Below are positions 36,050 through 45,049 of a stretch of 64,000 nt of DNA, piece after piece (position 1 is the first letter of the stretch; the number at the start of each line of letters is the position of its first letter). Under the pieces are notes generated by a model that made no database searches, was not told where the DNA came from, and worked only from the letters and a program-made list of their open reading frames with translations. The position numbers were made by a program, and so were the translations under genes. Source of the DNA: CAVQBP01 sp963740945 (GTDB taxonomy: Bacteria; Bacteroidota; Ignavibacteria; Ignavibacteriales; Ignavibacteriaceae); NCBI GenBank assembly GCA_963740945.1, contig CAVUGE010000010.1, positions 1 through 64,000 of the forward strand, in the 5' to 3' direction.

Positions 36050-38374
36050 TTATTTCAAAAGCACAAGTTTTTTTGTAGAATAAAATCCTGGAGTTTTAAG
36101 TATATAGACATAAACTCCGCTTGCAAGATCACTGCCGTCTACTTGCACATCAGTAATTCCAGCCGGAACTTCTCCTTTTAATAATGTTTTCACTTTTCTT
36201 CCAAGCATATCATAAAGTGACAGATCAATACTCTCTCTTTTAATTATCTCGAATTGAATTGTTGTAACAGGATTAAATGGATTGGGATAATTCTGAAACA
36301 AAACATAACTCATATTTTTATCGTTCTTACTATTAACAACTCCGGTCGGTACTGTAAAAGCAGTTTTCCCTCCAGCATCATTATATCTCGCTTTGAAATC
36401 CTGTAAATATAAATTTGCAATTAATGAGTCGTCAAATATTAAAGTATTCTCATCATTATCGTTTTCTGCGGCGGAAGACCAATTATGAGATCCGGTAATT
36501 ACCTCCGGACTGCTTTCAGGATTCAACGCATCTATAATTGCATATTTATCATGAAGAGTAGGAGAAGGATTTTTTAATGCTTCGGAAAAATTCTGTAGTG
36601 TGTTGAATTCACTTCCGCTGGCATCGAAATCATGTATAACGCTTCTTATATCTGTGGTCCCGGAGTTATATTTATTGAACAAAGCATTTTCAATGTCATT
36701 TCTGGTAAAAACATAAAGAGCCATATAAACTGATTGATCAGCCGAATTTATTGCATTTATTATATGGCTTGTCGTACCATCCGAAGGGCTGAAATAAACT
36801 TGTACTTCTCTTCCTCTTATATTAAATGAATGTTGGGTATTGTCACTTTTATTGCTTCCGAATTTTGCCTTAGAAGGATCAGGCTCATCAGTGCTGCTTC
36901 CCCACATTTCTTCAAATTCAGATTCATAAGCTTTGGTAATTGCAGGATCATTTATTTCTACTACATTATTTTTCCATCCGAGTTCTGTATTTGTTATATT
37001 CCATGAACCTGTCCAGAGCCAGTCGTTAACTGCAATCGTATCCCTGGCATCAAAAACGAAGAACTTATTATGCATTATTCCAGGAAGTGTTGACGGCCGT
37101 TTACTGATTTTTATACCGTTATTTAATAATGTCTGGATATTATCCTGAGTAGTACGGCTGTCATAAACCACTCTTATTTTTACCCCCCTATTTCTAGCAA
37201 CAATCAAAGCATCTGCAACATCCGGCATCCCTGAAAAACTGTAGACTGCAAGATCAATCGAATAATTTGCATAATTTATTCTGTTAATTAATTTCTGCTG
37301 AAAATCTGTATTGCCGTGAGCCGAATTTCCTGGTATAGCAACTGATGTATCAATAGGGAAATTGAAATAGATATTTATTTTTCCTAAGGAAGGATTTGAA
37401 GAAGCTGTAGTTACTGAATTTAAAGCACTTGAACTTGTTCCTACTGAATTGGTGGAATAAACTTTGTAATAATAAGTTTTAACAGGCATTAACCCGGTAA
37501 CTTTTATCTCATGCTCTGTTGTATCATTATCGATTTGTATCGAATCTAATTCAAGAGCTTTTGTTAAACCGAATTTTATTTTTGTATCACCGTTCCGGGC
37601 AGTCTTGTAATAAACCGTAAAAGATATAGTGTCAATATTTGCTGCCAGTACCGGACTTAAAATTAATGGTGCCCCGTCATCAACAATATCGGAAATATAT
37701 CTTGGAAAAAGCTGATAACCGCTGTTATATGGAGACGAAAATTTATATTGACCAAGAACCCCGATGATATCGATCTTGCCTAATGGTATTGGAGAACCGA
37801 CAATTGTTGTAACGTCTTTATCTATTCTAAGTCCTGAGGCTAATGTTCCGGAAGTATCGGCGATATCATAATTCTGCCCGCTGCTTCCACCTGTGAAATT
37901 TCCGCTTCCTGAAATCGAGACATTGTTAATCCTTATAAGTCTCCCTTCATAATCCTCCACTCCATTCCATTCCTGGTTTATAATATCAGATATTGTTATT
38001 ATAACAGGCATAACTTGATGATTAGAAGATATCACTTCAACTTCGGAATTTGAATTAGGAACCATTTCCGCAAGTCCGTTATATTGAGTAAGCACTGCTG
38101 TAACAATAACTGAGTCTCCGATGTTGACTTTATTAGCAAAACTGCTGCCATAAACAGAAATTGCCCCCGTTTCGTCCTGTATTGTACCGGGCCCGGCATT
38201 TCCCAATTGATTTGATGAAGTCACTATACCGGTAATTGTAAAAACTTTCCCGGTATCAGCCGGAACTCCATTCGAATCATTTTGCTTGATATCTGCAATA
38301 GGTGTTATGGTTTGAGAATAAGAAAATGAACTTATTAATATTAAAACTAACAGAACTAATTTTTTAAAAATCAT
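36050..38374 (-). CDS. T9SS-secreted phospholipase-D-fold enzyme with OB folds
   Basis: A 774-residue secreted enzyme. After the signal peptide (LISSFSYSQ), an OB-fold pair occupies ~25-230 (VFTITGIVTSSNQLGN; QYNGLAEMVP). A fibronectin-like domain follows at ~235-325. The catalytic domain (~335-675) has two HKD motifs: MHNKFFVFD near residue 433 with downstream WTGSWN, and LHDKYAIID near 606 with GSHNWSSAAEND. Two motifs in one chain make a complete active site. Single-domain relatives cut phosphodiesters in DNA or lipids; the OB folds favour nucleic acid. The T9SS domain is QNYPNPFNPVTTIQF, ending KLVLLK. It overlaps the NHL lipoprotein gene by four bases. Confidence 0.87.
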   Translation of the reverse strand: MIFKKLVLLVLILISSFSYSQTITPIADIKQNDSNGVPADTGKVFTITGIVTSSNQLGNAGPGTIQDETGAISVYGSSFANKVNIGDSVIVTAVLTQYNGLAEMVPNSNSEVEVISSNHQVMPVIITISDIINQEWNGVEDYEGRLIRINNVSISGSGNFTGGSSGQNYDIADTSGTLASGLRIDKDVTTIVGSPIPLGKIDIIGVLGQYKFSSPYNSGYQLFPRYISDIVDDGAPLILSPVLAANIDTISFTVYYKTARNGDTKIKFGLTKALELDSIQIDNDTTEHEIKVTGLMPVKTYYYKVYSTNSVGTSSSALNSVTTASSNPSLGKINIYFNFPIDTSVAIPGNSAHGNTDFQQKLINRINYANYSIDLAVYSFSGMPDVADALIVARNRGVKIRVVYDSRTTQDNIQTLLNNGIKISKRPSTLPGIMHNKFFVFDARDTIAVNDWLWTGSWNITNTELGWKNNVVEINDPAITKAYESEFEEMWGSSTDEPDPSKAKFGSNKSDNTQHSFNIRGREVQVYFSPSDGTTSHIINAINSADQSVYMALYVFTRNDIENALFNKYNSGTTDIRSVIHDFDASGSEFNTLQNFSEALKNPSPTLHDKYAIIDALNPESSPEVITGSHNWSSAAENDNDENTLIFDDSLIANLYLQDFKARYNDAGGKTAFTVPTGVVNSKNDKNMSYVLFQNYPNPFNPVTTIQFEIIKRESIDLSLYDMLGRKVKTLLKGEVPAGITDVQVDGSDLASGVYVYILKTPGFYSTKKLVLLK

Positions 38375-39594
38375 CGTAAATCTGTAGAAAGTATAAATCT
38401 TAAAATTCTATTATTCCCTGAATCAACAACATAAAGTATACGGTCAAAGAAAGCTACAGAATATGGTTGATTAAAGAGTTCAGACCCCCCGAATGACTGC
38501 AGCTCATCGCCTAAAGGAGTAAACTTAAATACACTATCTTTTTTAGCGTCCGCAATAAAAATATTATCGGCATCATCGATACAAGAACCTTCCGGCTGAG
38601 TAAATTTATTTGGGCTCATTAAAGCACCCCCATCAGATGGGGTCAATCTTGCAACATAGTCTGCAGATACAGGTGTAACAACATAAGTAAGCCACTGTGC
38701 TTTTAAGCTGTTGCTGCCGGTTAATGTTTCAATAAAATCTATATTTTTTCGATTAAAAGATGTAAGAGAGCTAATCTGGTTAGCTGAAACTAAACCGGAG
38801 CTGATGGGATCAATATTTGGAACTCTTCCTATCAAAGTATCTCCTTCTCCGCCGTTAATTAATTCCTTAGGGCTGAAATTTAATATTGAATTATCCGGAT
38901 CAACAAAACTGGTATTAGCAGGGCCTGTCCTTGCTACATAAAATGTATTATTATAAAAAACAATGACTGCAGTATACCGTCTATCCGGATATTTAAGATC
39001 CATAGGACGGGGCAATAGTTTTGTTATCGGAGCATTGCCAATCTGATGTTCTGCTGCGAATAAGTTCAATTTGTAGACTGCGCCAAATGTTTGGGTTTGC
39101 CCATTTACAATTGTATCAAGTTCAGCGCATACAATTAGATTTAACTTGTAATCCTGTGCCAAAGCGACTGGTCTTCTTATTTGTCTCGTTCCTAAAATGT
39201 TCCCGTTTAAATTCATCATAACAATACGGTCATTATAGGTATCGGCTACATAAATAAATGGTTCTCTCCCTATAATCATACCCTGAGGTTTATTGAAACC
39301 GGTCCAGGGAGGATTCAATTGAACATATACGGTATCCCCTGTAATATTTGCATTACCTTTACTTGAAGTCAGCTGGCCGATGTCGAATTTATCACCGCAA
39401 CCTGCAAGCAGTGGGAAAATTAAAATTACAAAAAGAAGCGGAAGAATAACTGAATGACTGAATAATTGAATGATTTTCTCATTCATCCGTTCATTCATGC
39501 AAGCATTCATCCATTCACGCTTATCACGTATCAGATTTATTTTTCGTTTAACTTCCAAAAGTTTATTATTATTTATAAATTTCTTCTTCATCAA
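38371..39594 (-). CDS. NHL-repeat beta-propeller lipoprotein
   Basis: A 407-residue protein. After an unusually long basic N-terminus the hydrophobic segment VILPLLFVILIFPLLAGC provides a lipobox (LLAGC). The mature part has NHL-type blades: GFNKPQGMIIGREPFIYVAD, TYNDRIVMMNLNGN, QPEGSCIDDADNIFIADAKK, QPYSVAFFDRILYVVDSGNN. The ATG at 39594 overlaps the stop of the PorV-like gene, supporting that start, but residues ~25-45 (EWMNACMNERMNEK) are encoded by ATTCAT-rich repeat DNA and look inserted. NHL propellers bind partners; no enzymatic motif is seen. Part of the coupled five-gene operon. Confidence 0.75.
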   Translation of the reverse strand: MMKKKFINNNKLLEVKRKINLIRDKREWMNACMNERMNEKIIQLFSHSVILPLLFVILIFPLLAGCGDKFDIGQLTSSKGNANITGDTVYVQLNPPWTGFNKPQGMIIGREPFIYVADTYNDRIVMMNLNGNILGTRQIRRPVALAQDYKLNLIVCAELDTIVNGQTQTFGAVYKLNLFAAEHQIGNAPITKLLPRPMDLKYPDRRYTAVIVFYNNTFYVARTGPANTSFVDPDNSILNFSPKELINGGEGDTLIGRVPNIDPISSGLVSANQISSLTSFNRKNIDFIETLTGSNSLKAQWLTYVVTPVSADYVARLTPSDGGALMSPNKFTQPEGSCIDDADNIFIADAKKDSVFKFTPLGDELQSFGGSELFNQPYSVAFFDRILYVVDSGNNRILRFILSTDLR

Positions 39595-40568
39595 AGACCT
39601 AAAATGATTGAAAATCTTTGTGCATTTCCCAATCTTATAAAATTAGAATATGAATAGTCTACGGCACAATAAGCAATTCTTATAGGAATATTTACTCCGA
39701 AACCAAATGAATAATTCTGTTCATCGACATTAAACTTATATCCGCCCCTTATATAGACTATATTTTTCCAACTATATTCAAATCCTGTAGCTACATTTTC
39801 TTTATTATCATTCGGATGATTTAGTTGAATTGATGTGGTTATTTTATTGTCTTCCGATTGATATGGTTCGAATGCAAAACCTATACGGAATATGGTTGGG
39901 GGTGAAAAAGATTGCCAATCAGATTTTTCTCTTTTGCCAACAAGAACGACCTTACCATCAGGAGCTAGCTGATTTCCAAAATTAGAAACTGCAACTGCAA
40001 ATCTCGTTGTTCCCAGACCAGTCCAATAATAGGTTCCCAGATCAATCATAACACCGCGCATTTTTAATTTATCAAGGGTTTCTTCAATATACCTAACAGT
40101 TCCGCCAAAGCTGAATTTATCGGTCATTTTTCTAGAATATGAGACCGCAAAAGCAAGATCGCCGTAGCTGAAATATTCACCTGTGCCAAAAGGGGCAAAT
40201 TCTGTAGTAACAGGCATATCTTTGGTAGAGAGTGATGTAAATGCAACCCCAACAGCATTAGTAGCATCAAGGTGATAAACCGCTCCTAAGAAATCATGGT
40301 AAATATCCACTACCCATTGATTATGTGAGAACATAACCTGATCCTGATCGAACTGCACTAGCCCGGCTGGGTTCCAGTATAATGCTGATGCATCATTTGC
40401 TACAGCAACAAAAGATTCACCTAAAGCAGTAGCTCTGCTTCCGACTCCTATTTTTAAAAACTGCGCAGTTGAAATACCTGCTCTCTGGCCGCCTAAATTT
40501 GGAAATAATTGCGCCTTTATATCAATAAATGCAGTCAATAAAATTATAGCAACTAATATTTTTTTCAT
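39591..40568 (-). CDS. PorV/PorQ-family outer-membrane protein
   Basis: A 325-residue barrel of the UPF0164/PorV family. The signal peptide ends DIKAQ. The diagnostic N-terminal block is AQFLKIGVGSRATALGESFV followed by AVANDASALYWNPAGL, and the barrel continues to IRLGNAQRFSIILGL. PorV proteins carry T9SS cargo to the surface attachment complex, while paralogues serve individual secreted proteins or TonB systems. Its position between a TonB receptor and two surface proteins, one with a T9SS signal, suggests a dedicated role in this operon. The start is two bases from the TonB receptor stop. Confidence 0.85.
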   Translation of the reverse strand: MKKILVAIILLTAFIDIKAQLFPNLGGQRAGISTAQFLKIGVGSRATALGESFVAVANDASALYWNPAGLVQFDQDQVMFSHNQWVVDIYHDFLGAVYHLDATNAVGVAFTSLSTKDMPVTTEFAPFGTGEYFSYGDLAFAVSYSRKMTDKFSFGGTVRYIEETLDKLKMRGVMIDLGTYYWTGLGTTRFAVAVSNFGNQLAPDGKVVLVGKREKSDWQSFSPPTIFRIGFAFEPYQSEDNKITTSIQLNHPNDNKENVATGFEYSWKNIVYIRGGYKFNVDEQNYSFGFGVNIPIRIAYCAVDYSYSNFIRLGNAQRFSIILGL

Positions 40569-40570
40569 TC

Positions 40571-43381
40571 TTAAAACTTTAAACTGAGACCAAATTTTAT
40601 ATTTCTTCTGGTTAAATACCTTGATGGATCAAAAGGATACGGTGATATAGGTAATTGCAGATCCGGATAATTAGGATCATTCCATGAATAAGGTACAGGA
40701 TCACCGCTCTCATATGCTTTCCCTGTAACAGGATTAATAATCGCCGAATTCTTTGAGTCCAATAAATTATTTATCTCTATAACTAATGAGAGATCGAGAC
40801 CGCCCACAGGGATATATTTTTCAAAATTCAAATCAATCCAGAACCAATTTTGACCAACATCGGTATAAAGATCTGTTGTTGAACCTATATATACAGGCCT
40901 TCCCTGACCATCATAACCGGTAAAATACGCCGGAGTATATCTTTTACCCGACTCAAAAAAGAATCGTATATAAAGATTGTAATCGTCAAGTATTCCGTTT
41001 CCGAAACCGAATAATGCATTATCTTTTGCCACATAAAAATTTGTAGTTAAAGAAGCCGTTATTGGTCTGTCCCACGGCATGAATTTTTCTTTAACCGATT
41101 CGTTTATATCTCCTTGTAAAACCAGTGCCCCTTCTGATGCAGAGGAACTTTTCCCCGTTACTATGGCATAAGTTGCCGATGCCGAACAATTAAACCAATC
41201 ACCTATTCTCTTTTTGAATTCAACTTCAATACCGCGAGAACGTGCATAATCGGAATTTACATAGGTAATAAAATTTTTAGTTATAAATCTTGCCGATGCT
41301 ATTTTAGCTGTCCTGGTATTTATATAATCAAAGATATCCTTATAATAGGCCGTTACTGTTAATACATCATTTGGAGTAAATTGAGTTTTAAGCCCAAGTT
41401 CATATGCTACTGTTGTTTCAGGATTCAAATCCGGGTTGCCAAACTGCTGGAAAGACGATTGCGCGTTAAGCGGGTTTAATTTTGCATAAACAAATTGCGG
41501 TCTCGGCCATTTACTGAAATGTCCGTATGAGAAAAATAATGTCTGGTTATTTGTTACTGGGTGTGATATTCCAAGACGTGGACTAAGTCTCGCTTTAAAT
41601 CTTCTCCCTCCAAACCATCCGAAAGTATCATTTTTGTAATCCTCCCTTGTCTGATCCGGAATAGTAACTACATCCGGATTATTTACCGCATCATCTACGT
41701 ATTTACCGGGAAACCAGTAATCAAGACGTAAACCAAAATTCAAGATCATTCCGCTGAAGTTTATATTATCCTGTGCATAAAAAGCACCTAAAGCAGGATA
41801 AACTTTATATATATCATTATTTAATCCAAGCTCACCAACCCATGGCTGATAAATATCTATCAATTGCATTTCCTGGAAACGCGTTTCAAAACCTGCTTTG
41901 AATTTATTCCTTTCATCAAAGAAGCTTGTTATATCACCTTTTAATGAGAATTCATCTACGTAATGATCATGCCACGTATATGGATTCCCGAGATCCCAAA
42001 AACCATCTCCTGGAATTACACCGATAGTATCATGCCCTAGATTATAATACTGCACAGGGATATTGGGTATATCTTTGGGCTGAACATATTCATTCCAGTT
42101 TCTGCCATTGGCATCAACCCGCAGATTAGTATACAAATGTCCGAATGTTAATTGATAGTAAGTTTTAGCACTTAATGTATGTGTAATGCTTAATGAATTA
42201 AATTTGGTATCGTGTGTAAAAACATTAGCGTTAGAAAGAATGTTCTGAAATTCATATTGATAACCCGGACTTGGTTCAACAAATTCCAGGTTTGTCTGAA
42301 GTGCTCCTGTATTCTGGCTTATAGATACAGACTGATTAAAAGAATATGTAATTTTTAATAATGAAGAAGGCTTATATGTAATTTTCCCGAGCCAGTTCCA
42401 GTCATTGCTTGCTTCCGGAGAGAACCTGGTGCCGTAAAATGTGGACGAATAAATCCTCCCTGCAGTAGGTTTATAATAGCCCTGAGTTATTCCATCAGAT
42501 AATCCCATATAAAAATTACCAAAGAAATATATCTTTCCCGGAATTTGAATTCCTAAATTTGGTAAAATAAATGATGTTATCGGCTCCTGCCCTCCCAGAT
42601 CCATTTCAAGTATTCTATTATTAAAAACATGTGAAGAAGACCTGTTTCCCAGATTATCTGTTTTGTAGGATATATAACCGCTGTATTTATCCCCTCCCTC
42701 TTTTGTTTTTACATTTACAACACCTGAAGTTGCCTGCCCATATTCGGCATTAAAACCGCCGGTAATTACATCCACTTCTTCTATTGCATTTGCACTTAGC
42801 TGTAATCCGAATCCGGTACCTGCTAATGGGTCCTGTACTGATACACCATTAAGAAGGAATGCATTTTCATATGTCCTTCCTCCCCTTATATGAATTTCAT
42901 TATTTTCCTGGACAATACCTGCCTGCTGTGCAACTACATCCGAAACATTTTCAACTAGTGCATTTTCTATATCCCCGGAAGAAATAGTCGTTTTACTTTG
43001 TGTCTCTTCAACATCAAGAAGTGGTTTTGAACCAACAACAATAACATCATGATCCAATGTTAATGCCGATTCATTCATTTTAACATTTAATTCACTGGTT
43101 CTTCCGGCTTCTATCTTAAACCCTGTATATTCAACGGTCTTATACCCGATAAAAGAAATTTTTATGTCATAATTTCCCGGAGTAATATTATCAATAGTAA
43201 ATTTTCCGTTAACATCGGAGGCGGCGCCATAGTAAGTCCCTTTTAAAACAATATTAACCCCTATTAAAGGTTCATTCGTTGCTCCGTCAATGATAATGCC
43301 GGTGAGCTTCCCGTTATTCTGGCTAAAGAGCTTTCCACTCAATAAAATAGTAAAAATGATAAGTAGAATTTTTTTCATCAT
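40571..43381 (-). CDS. TonB-dependent receptor with carboxypeptidase-like N-terminal domain
   Basis: A 936-residue outer-membrane receptor. After the signal peptide (LLSGKLFSQ) a carboxypeptidase-regulatory-like domain spans ~24-110 (GKLTGIIIDGATNEPLIGVN). The plug covers ~115-235 (VAQQAGIVQENNEIHIRGGR; FNAEYGQATSGVVNVKTK) and the 22-strand barrel runs to the terminal Phe in NIKFGLSLKF. It belongs to the Oar-like group rather than the SusC glycan group: no SusD is encoded nearby. The start overlaps the preceding lipoprotein gene by four bases. The substrate is not readable; nucleic-acid breakdown products are one possibility given the nuclease-like gene in the operon. Confidence 0.9.
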   Translation of the reverse strand: MMKKILLIIFTILLSGKLFSQNNGKLTGIIIDGATNEPLIGVNIVLKGTYYGAASDVNGKFTIDNITPGNYDIKISFIGYKTVEYTGFKIEAGRTSELNVKMNESALTLDHDVIVVGSKPLLDVEETQSKTTISSGDIENALVENVSDVVAQQAGIVQENNEIHIRGGRTYENAFLLNGVSVQDPLAGTGFGLQLSANAIEEVDVITGGFNAEYGQATSGVVNVKTKEGGDKYSGYISYKTDNLGNRSSSHVFNNRILEMDLGGQEPITSFILPNLGIQIPGKIYFFGNFYMGLSDGITQGYYKPTAGRIYSSTFYGTRFSPEASNDWNWLGKITYKPSSLLKITYSFNQSVSISQNTGALQTNLEFVEPSPGYQYEFQNILSNANVFTHDTKFNSLSITHTLSAKTYYQLTFGHLYTNLRVDANGRNWNEYVQPKDIPNIPVQYYNLGHDTIGVIPGDGFWDLGNPYTWHDHYVDEFSLKGDITSFFDERNKFKAGFETRFQEMQLIDIYQPWVGELGLNNDIYKVYPALGAFYAQDNINFSGMILNFGLRLDYWFPGKYVDDAVNNPDVVTIPDQTREDYKNDTFGWFGGRRFKARLSPRLGISHPVTNNQTLFFSYGHFSKWPRPQFVYAKLNPLNAQSSFQQFGNPDLNPETTVAYELGLKTQFTPNDVLTVTAYYKDIFDYINTRTAKIASARFITKNFITYVNSDYARSRGIEVEFKKRIGDWFNCSASATYAIVTGKSSSASEGALVLQGDINESVKEKFMPWDRPITASLTTNFYVAKDNALFGFGNGILDDYNLYIRFFFESGKRYTPAYFTGYDGQGRPVYIGSTTDLYTDVGQNWFWIDLNFEKYIPVGGLDLSLVIEINNLLDSKNSAIINPVTGKAYESGDPVPYSWNDPNYPDLQLPISPYPFDPSRYLTRRNIKFGLSLKF

Positions 43382-44910
43382 TGAGTCATTCCGAAATCTT
43401 GAAAGAATACTTTTTCAAGTAATCTTTTAACATTAGCATTTCCGCCATTTGCTTTATTTAAGGGAACACCAATAAAAAATAATTTCTTCTCCAGGTCGGT
43501 AAAACCGGTATATCCCTTTAGTTCATTATTCGGGAAGTAATATATAGGTACTCCCCCCAGTGGATTTAAGAAGAAGGATTTACTTCTGAATACTGTCGAG
43601 GTTAATACTAAATTAGGATAATCAGGTTGAGTATTATCGGATGATATTGTTGTACCTCCAAGCAAAGTATTTCTGGAATCGCCTGAGTCCGCTCTTATTG
43701 GTAAAAAGCTCTGTAATACTGCAAGATCAACAGTCTGGGGGAACTGCATGGAAAAAGCTATTTTACCCCCTCCGTCAATAAATTTTTGAGTCGAAGCGCT
43801 TAATAAATCCAGAGAAGGTCCGTTATCGGTATACCAGAATACATATTTGAATAGTTTTAATGTAAGTAAAAATGTTACATTCAGATAAGGTGGTGTTTGA
43901 TTACGAAAATCATAAATATCATATTTATTTCTTAAGTTAAGGCTATCATTAAATATTTTAGAATAAAATGAAGCCGCATCATCTTGGGTAGAATAATCAT
44001 CAACTATTACAAAATCTCCTTTCGGCTTTTTTACATACCATGTCTTCCCCTCTTCTGGTAAAGAAATAAAATTTGATTTAGCACCTGAAATATCTTCCGC
44101 CTGAACAAAAAATTTATTACTACCGTTTAGTACAAGTCCTGGTAATTTTTGTTTTGATATGTTTGATTCAAGACCTCCTATTAGAATATCCATTGAAGGA
44201 GAAGAAGTAGAGAAATTATTCGTTCTTATTGAAATGTTCCTAACACTTCCGTCAAGGGATACAACATTCTCATGATTCGTAGTATCATTTAAAACAATAT
44301 TTATTTTCAGAATTGTCCCGTCTCCGTCAATATCACTTGCATTCCATCCAAATGACATCGCCGGGAAAGAAGTATCCGGTAAAACACTCAATTGATCCCA
44401 TTTAATCACTGGTGCTGAATTTTTAATCGGGAAATCTATCGATGCAGGATTCGGATCAATTAAACCAATGTCTGTAAAGCTTTCTCCTTGATCCCGGATA
44501 CCATTACCATTTTTATCGATAAAAGGCTCCGGTCCGTAATCAATACCATTTTGGATTATATCATTGTCATAAACTCCGTTTCCGCCATCATCTACTGCAG
44601 ATACCTGGAAAATGTAGTTGGTATCTTTTGCTCCTATTTGTAAGGCAAAAAGACTATCATTTGAAGAAGTAAATGCCCAGTTTTTTCCATCCCATGAAAA
44701 ATAATAGCCGATAACAAATCCATCAGGATCATCACCCCACCAGTGTATACTTATTTTACTCGGTTGACTGCTGATCGAAGAATCTGGGTAAAGAAATAAA
44801 CCTGTATGCGGAGGCTGATTCCCTGCAGGATTATCTGCAACATCTTTTACACATGATGAAATTAAAAATGCAAAAGAAAAAATAAAAACTATTTTTAGTA
44901 TTCTGGACAT
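43378..44910 (-). CDS. Surface lipoprotein, two fibronectin-like domains plus glutamine-amidotransferase-like fold
   Basis: A 510-residue lipoprotein (lipobox FLISSC) with no named family. Residues ~30-130 and ~165-285 look like fibronectin/cadherin-type sandwiches (KISIHWWGDDPDGFVIGYYF; FGWNASDIDGDGTILKINIV), between which lies a calcium-loop-like DKNGNGIRDQGESFTD. From ~295 to the end, the alternation FVIVDDYSTQDD, FKYVFWYTDNG, FIDGGGKIAFSMQF resembles the ThuA/class I amidotransferase-like fold common in surface proteins of this phylum. It starts the coupled operon ahead of the TonB receptor and is likely its surface partner. Confidence 0.68.
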   Translation of the reverse strand: MSRILKIVFIFSFAFLISSCVKDVADNPAGNQPPHTGLFLYPDSSISSQPSKISIHWWGDDPDGFVIGYYFSWDGKNWAFTSSNDSLFALQIGAKDTNYIFQVSAVDDGGNGVYDNDIIQNGIDYGPEPFIDKNGNGIRDQGESFTDIGLIDPNPASIDFPIKNSAPVIKWDQLSVLPDTSFPAMSFGWNASDIDGDGTILKINIVLNDTTNHENVVSLDGSVRNISIRTNNFSTSSPSMDILIGGLESNISKQKLPGLVLNGSNKFFVQAEDISGAKSNFISLPEEGKTWYVKKPKGDFVIVDDYSTQDDAASFYSKIFNDSLNLRNKYDIYDFRNQTPPYLNVTFLLTLKLFKYVFWYTDNGPSLDLLSASTQKFIDGGGKIAFSMQFPQTVDLAVLQSFLPIRADSGDSRNTLLGGTTISSDNTQPDYPNLVLTSTVFRSKSFFLNPLGGVPIYYFPNNELKGYTGFTDLEKKLFFIGVPLNKANGGNANVKRLLEKVFFQDFGMTQ

Positions 44911-44924
44911 ATTTTACTTATCAC

Positions 44925-44957
44925 AAACCTCCGGGGTTTTCAAAACCCAGGAGGTTT
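44925..44957. terminator. AAACCTCC hairpin between two envelope transcription units
   Basis: AAACCTCC and GGAGGTTT enclose an inner palindrome (GGGTTTT-C-AAAACCC). T-rich sequence follows on the plus side (TTTTAATTTTTTT). It separates the T9SS gene ending at 45050 from the lipoprotein gene starting at 44910. It shares its design with the hairpin at 36007. Confidence 0.6.
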
Positions 44958-45049
44958 TAATTTTTTTATTTACTATAGAGCCATTTGACACTTGAAATTT
45001 TCATCCAAACTAAAAATCACAATCTGTACAAATCTGCGAAATCTGCGTC

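Noticed and set aside
40571..43381. SusC/SusD polysaccharide-utilisation locus
   Set aside because: The TonB receptor has no SusD neighbour and no glycoside hydrolase in its operon; it fits the Oar-like group.
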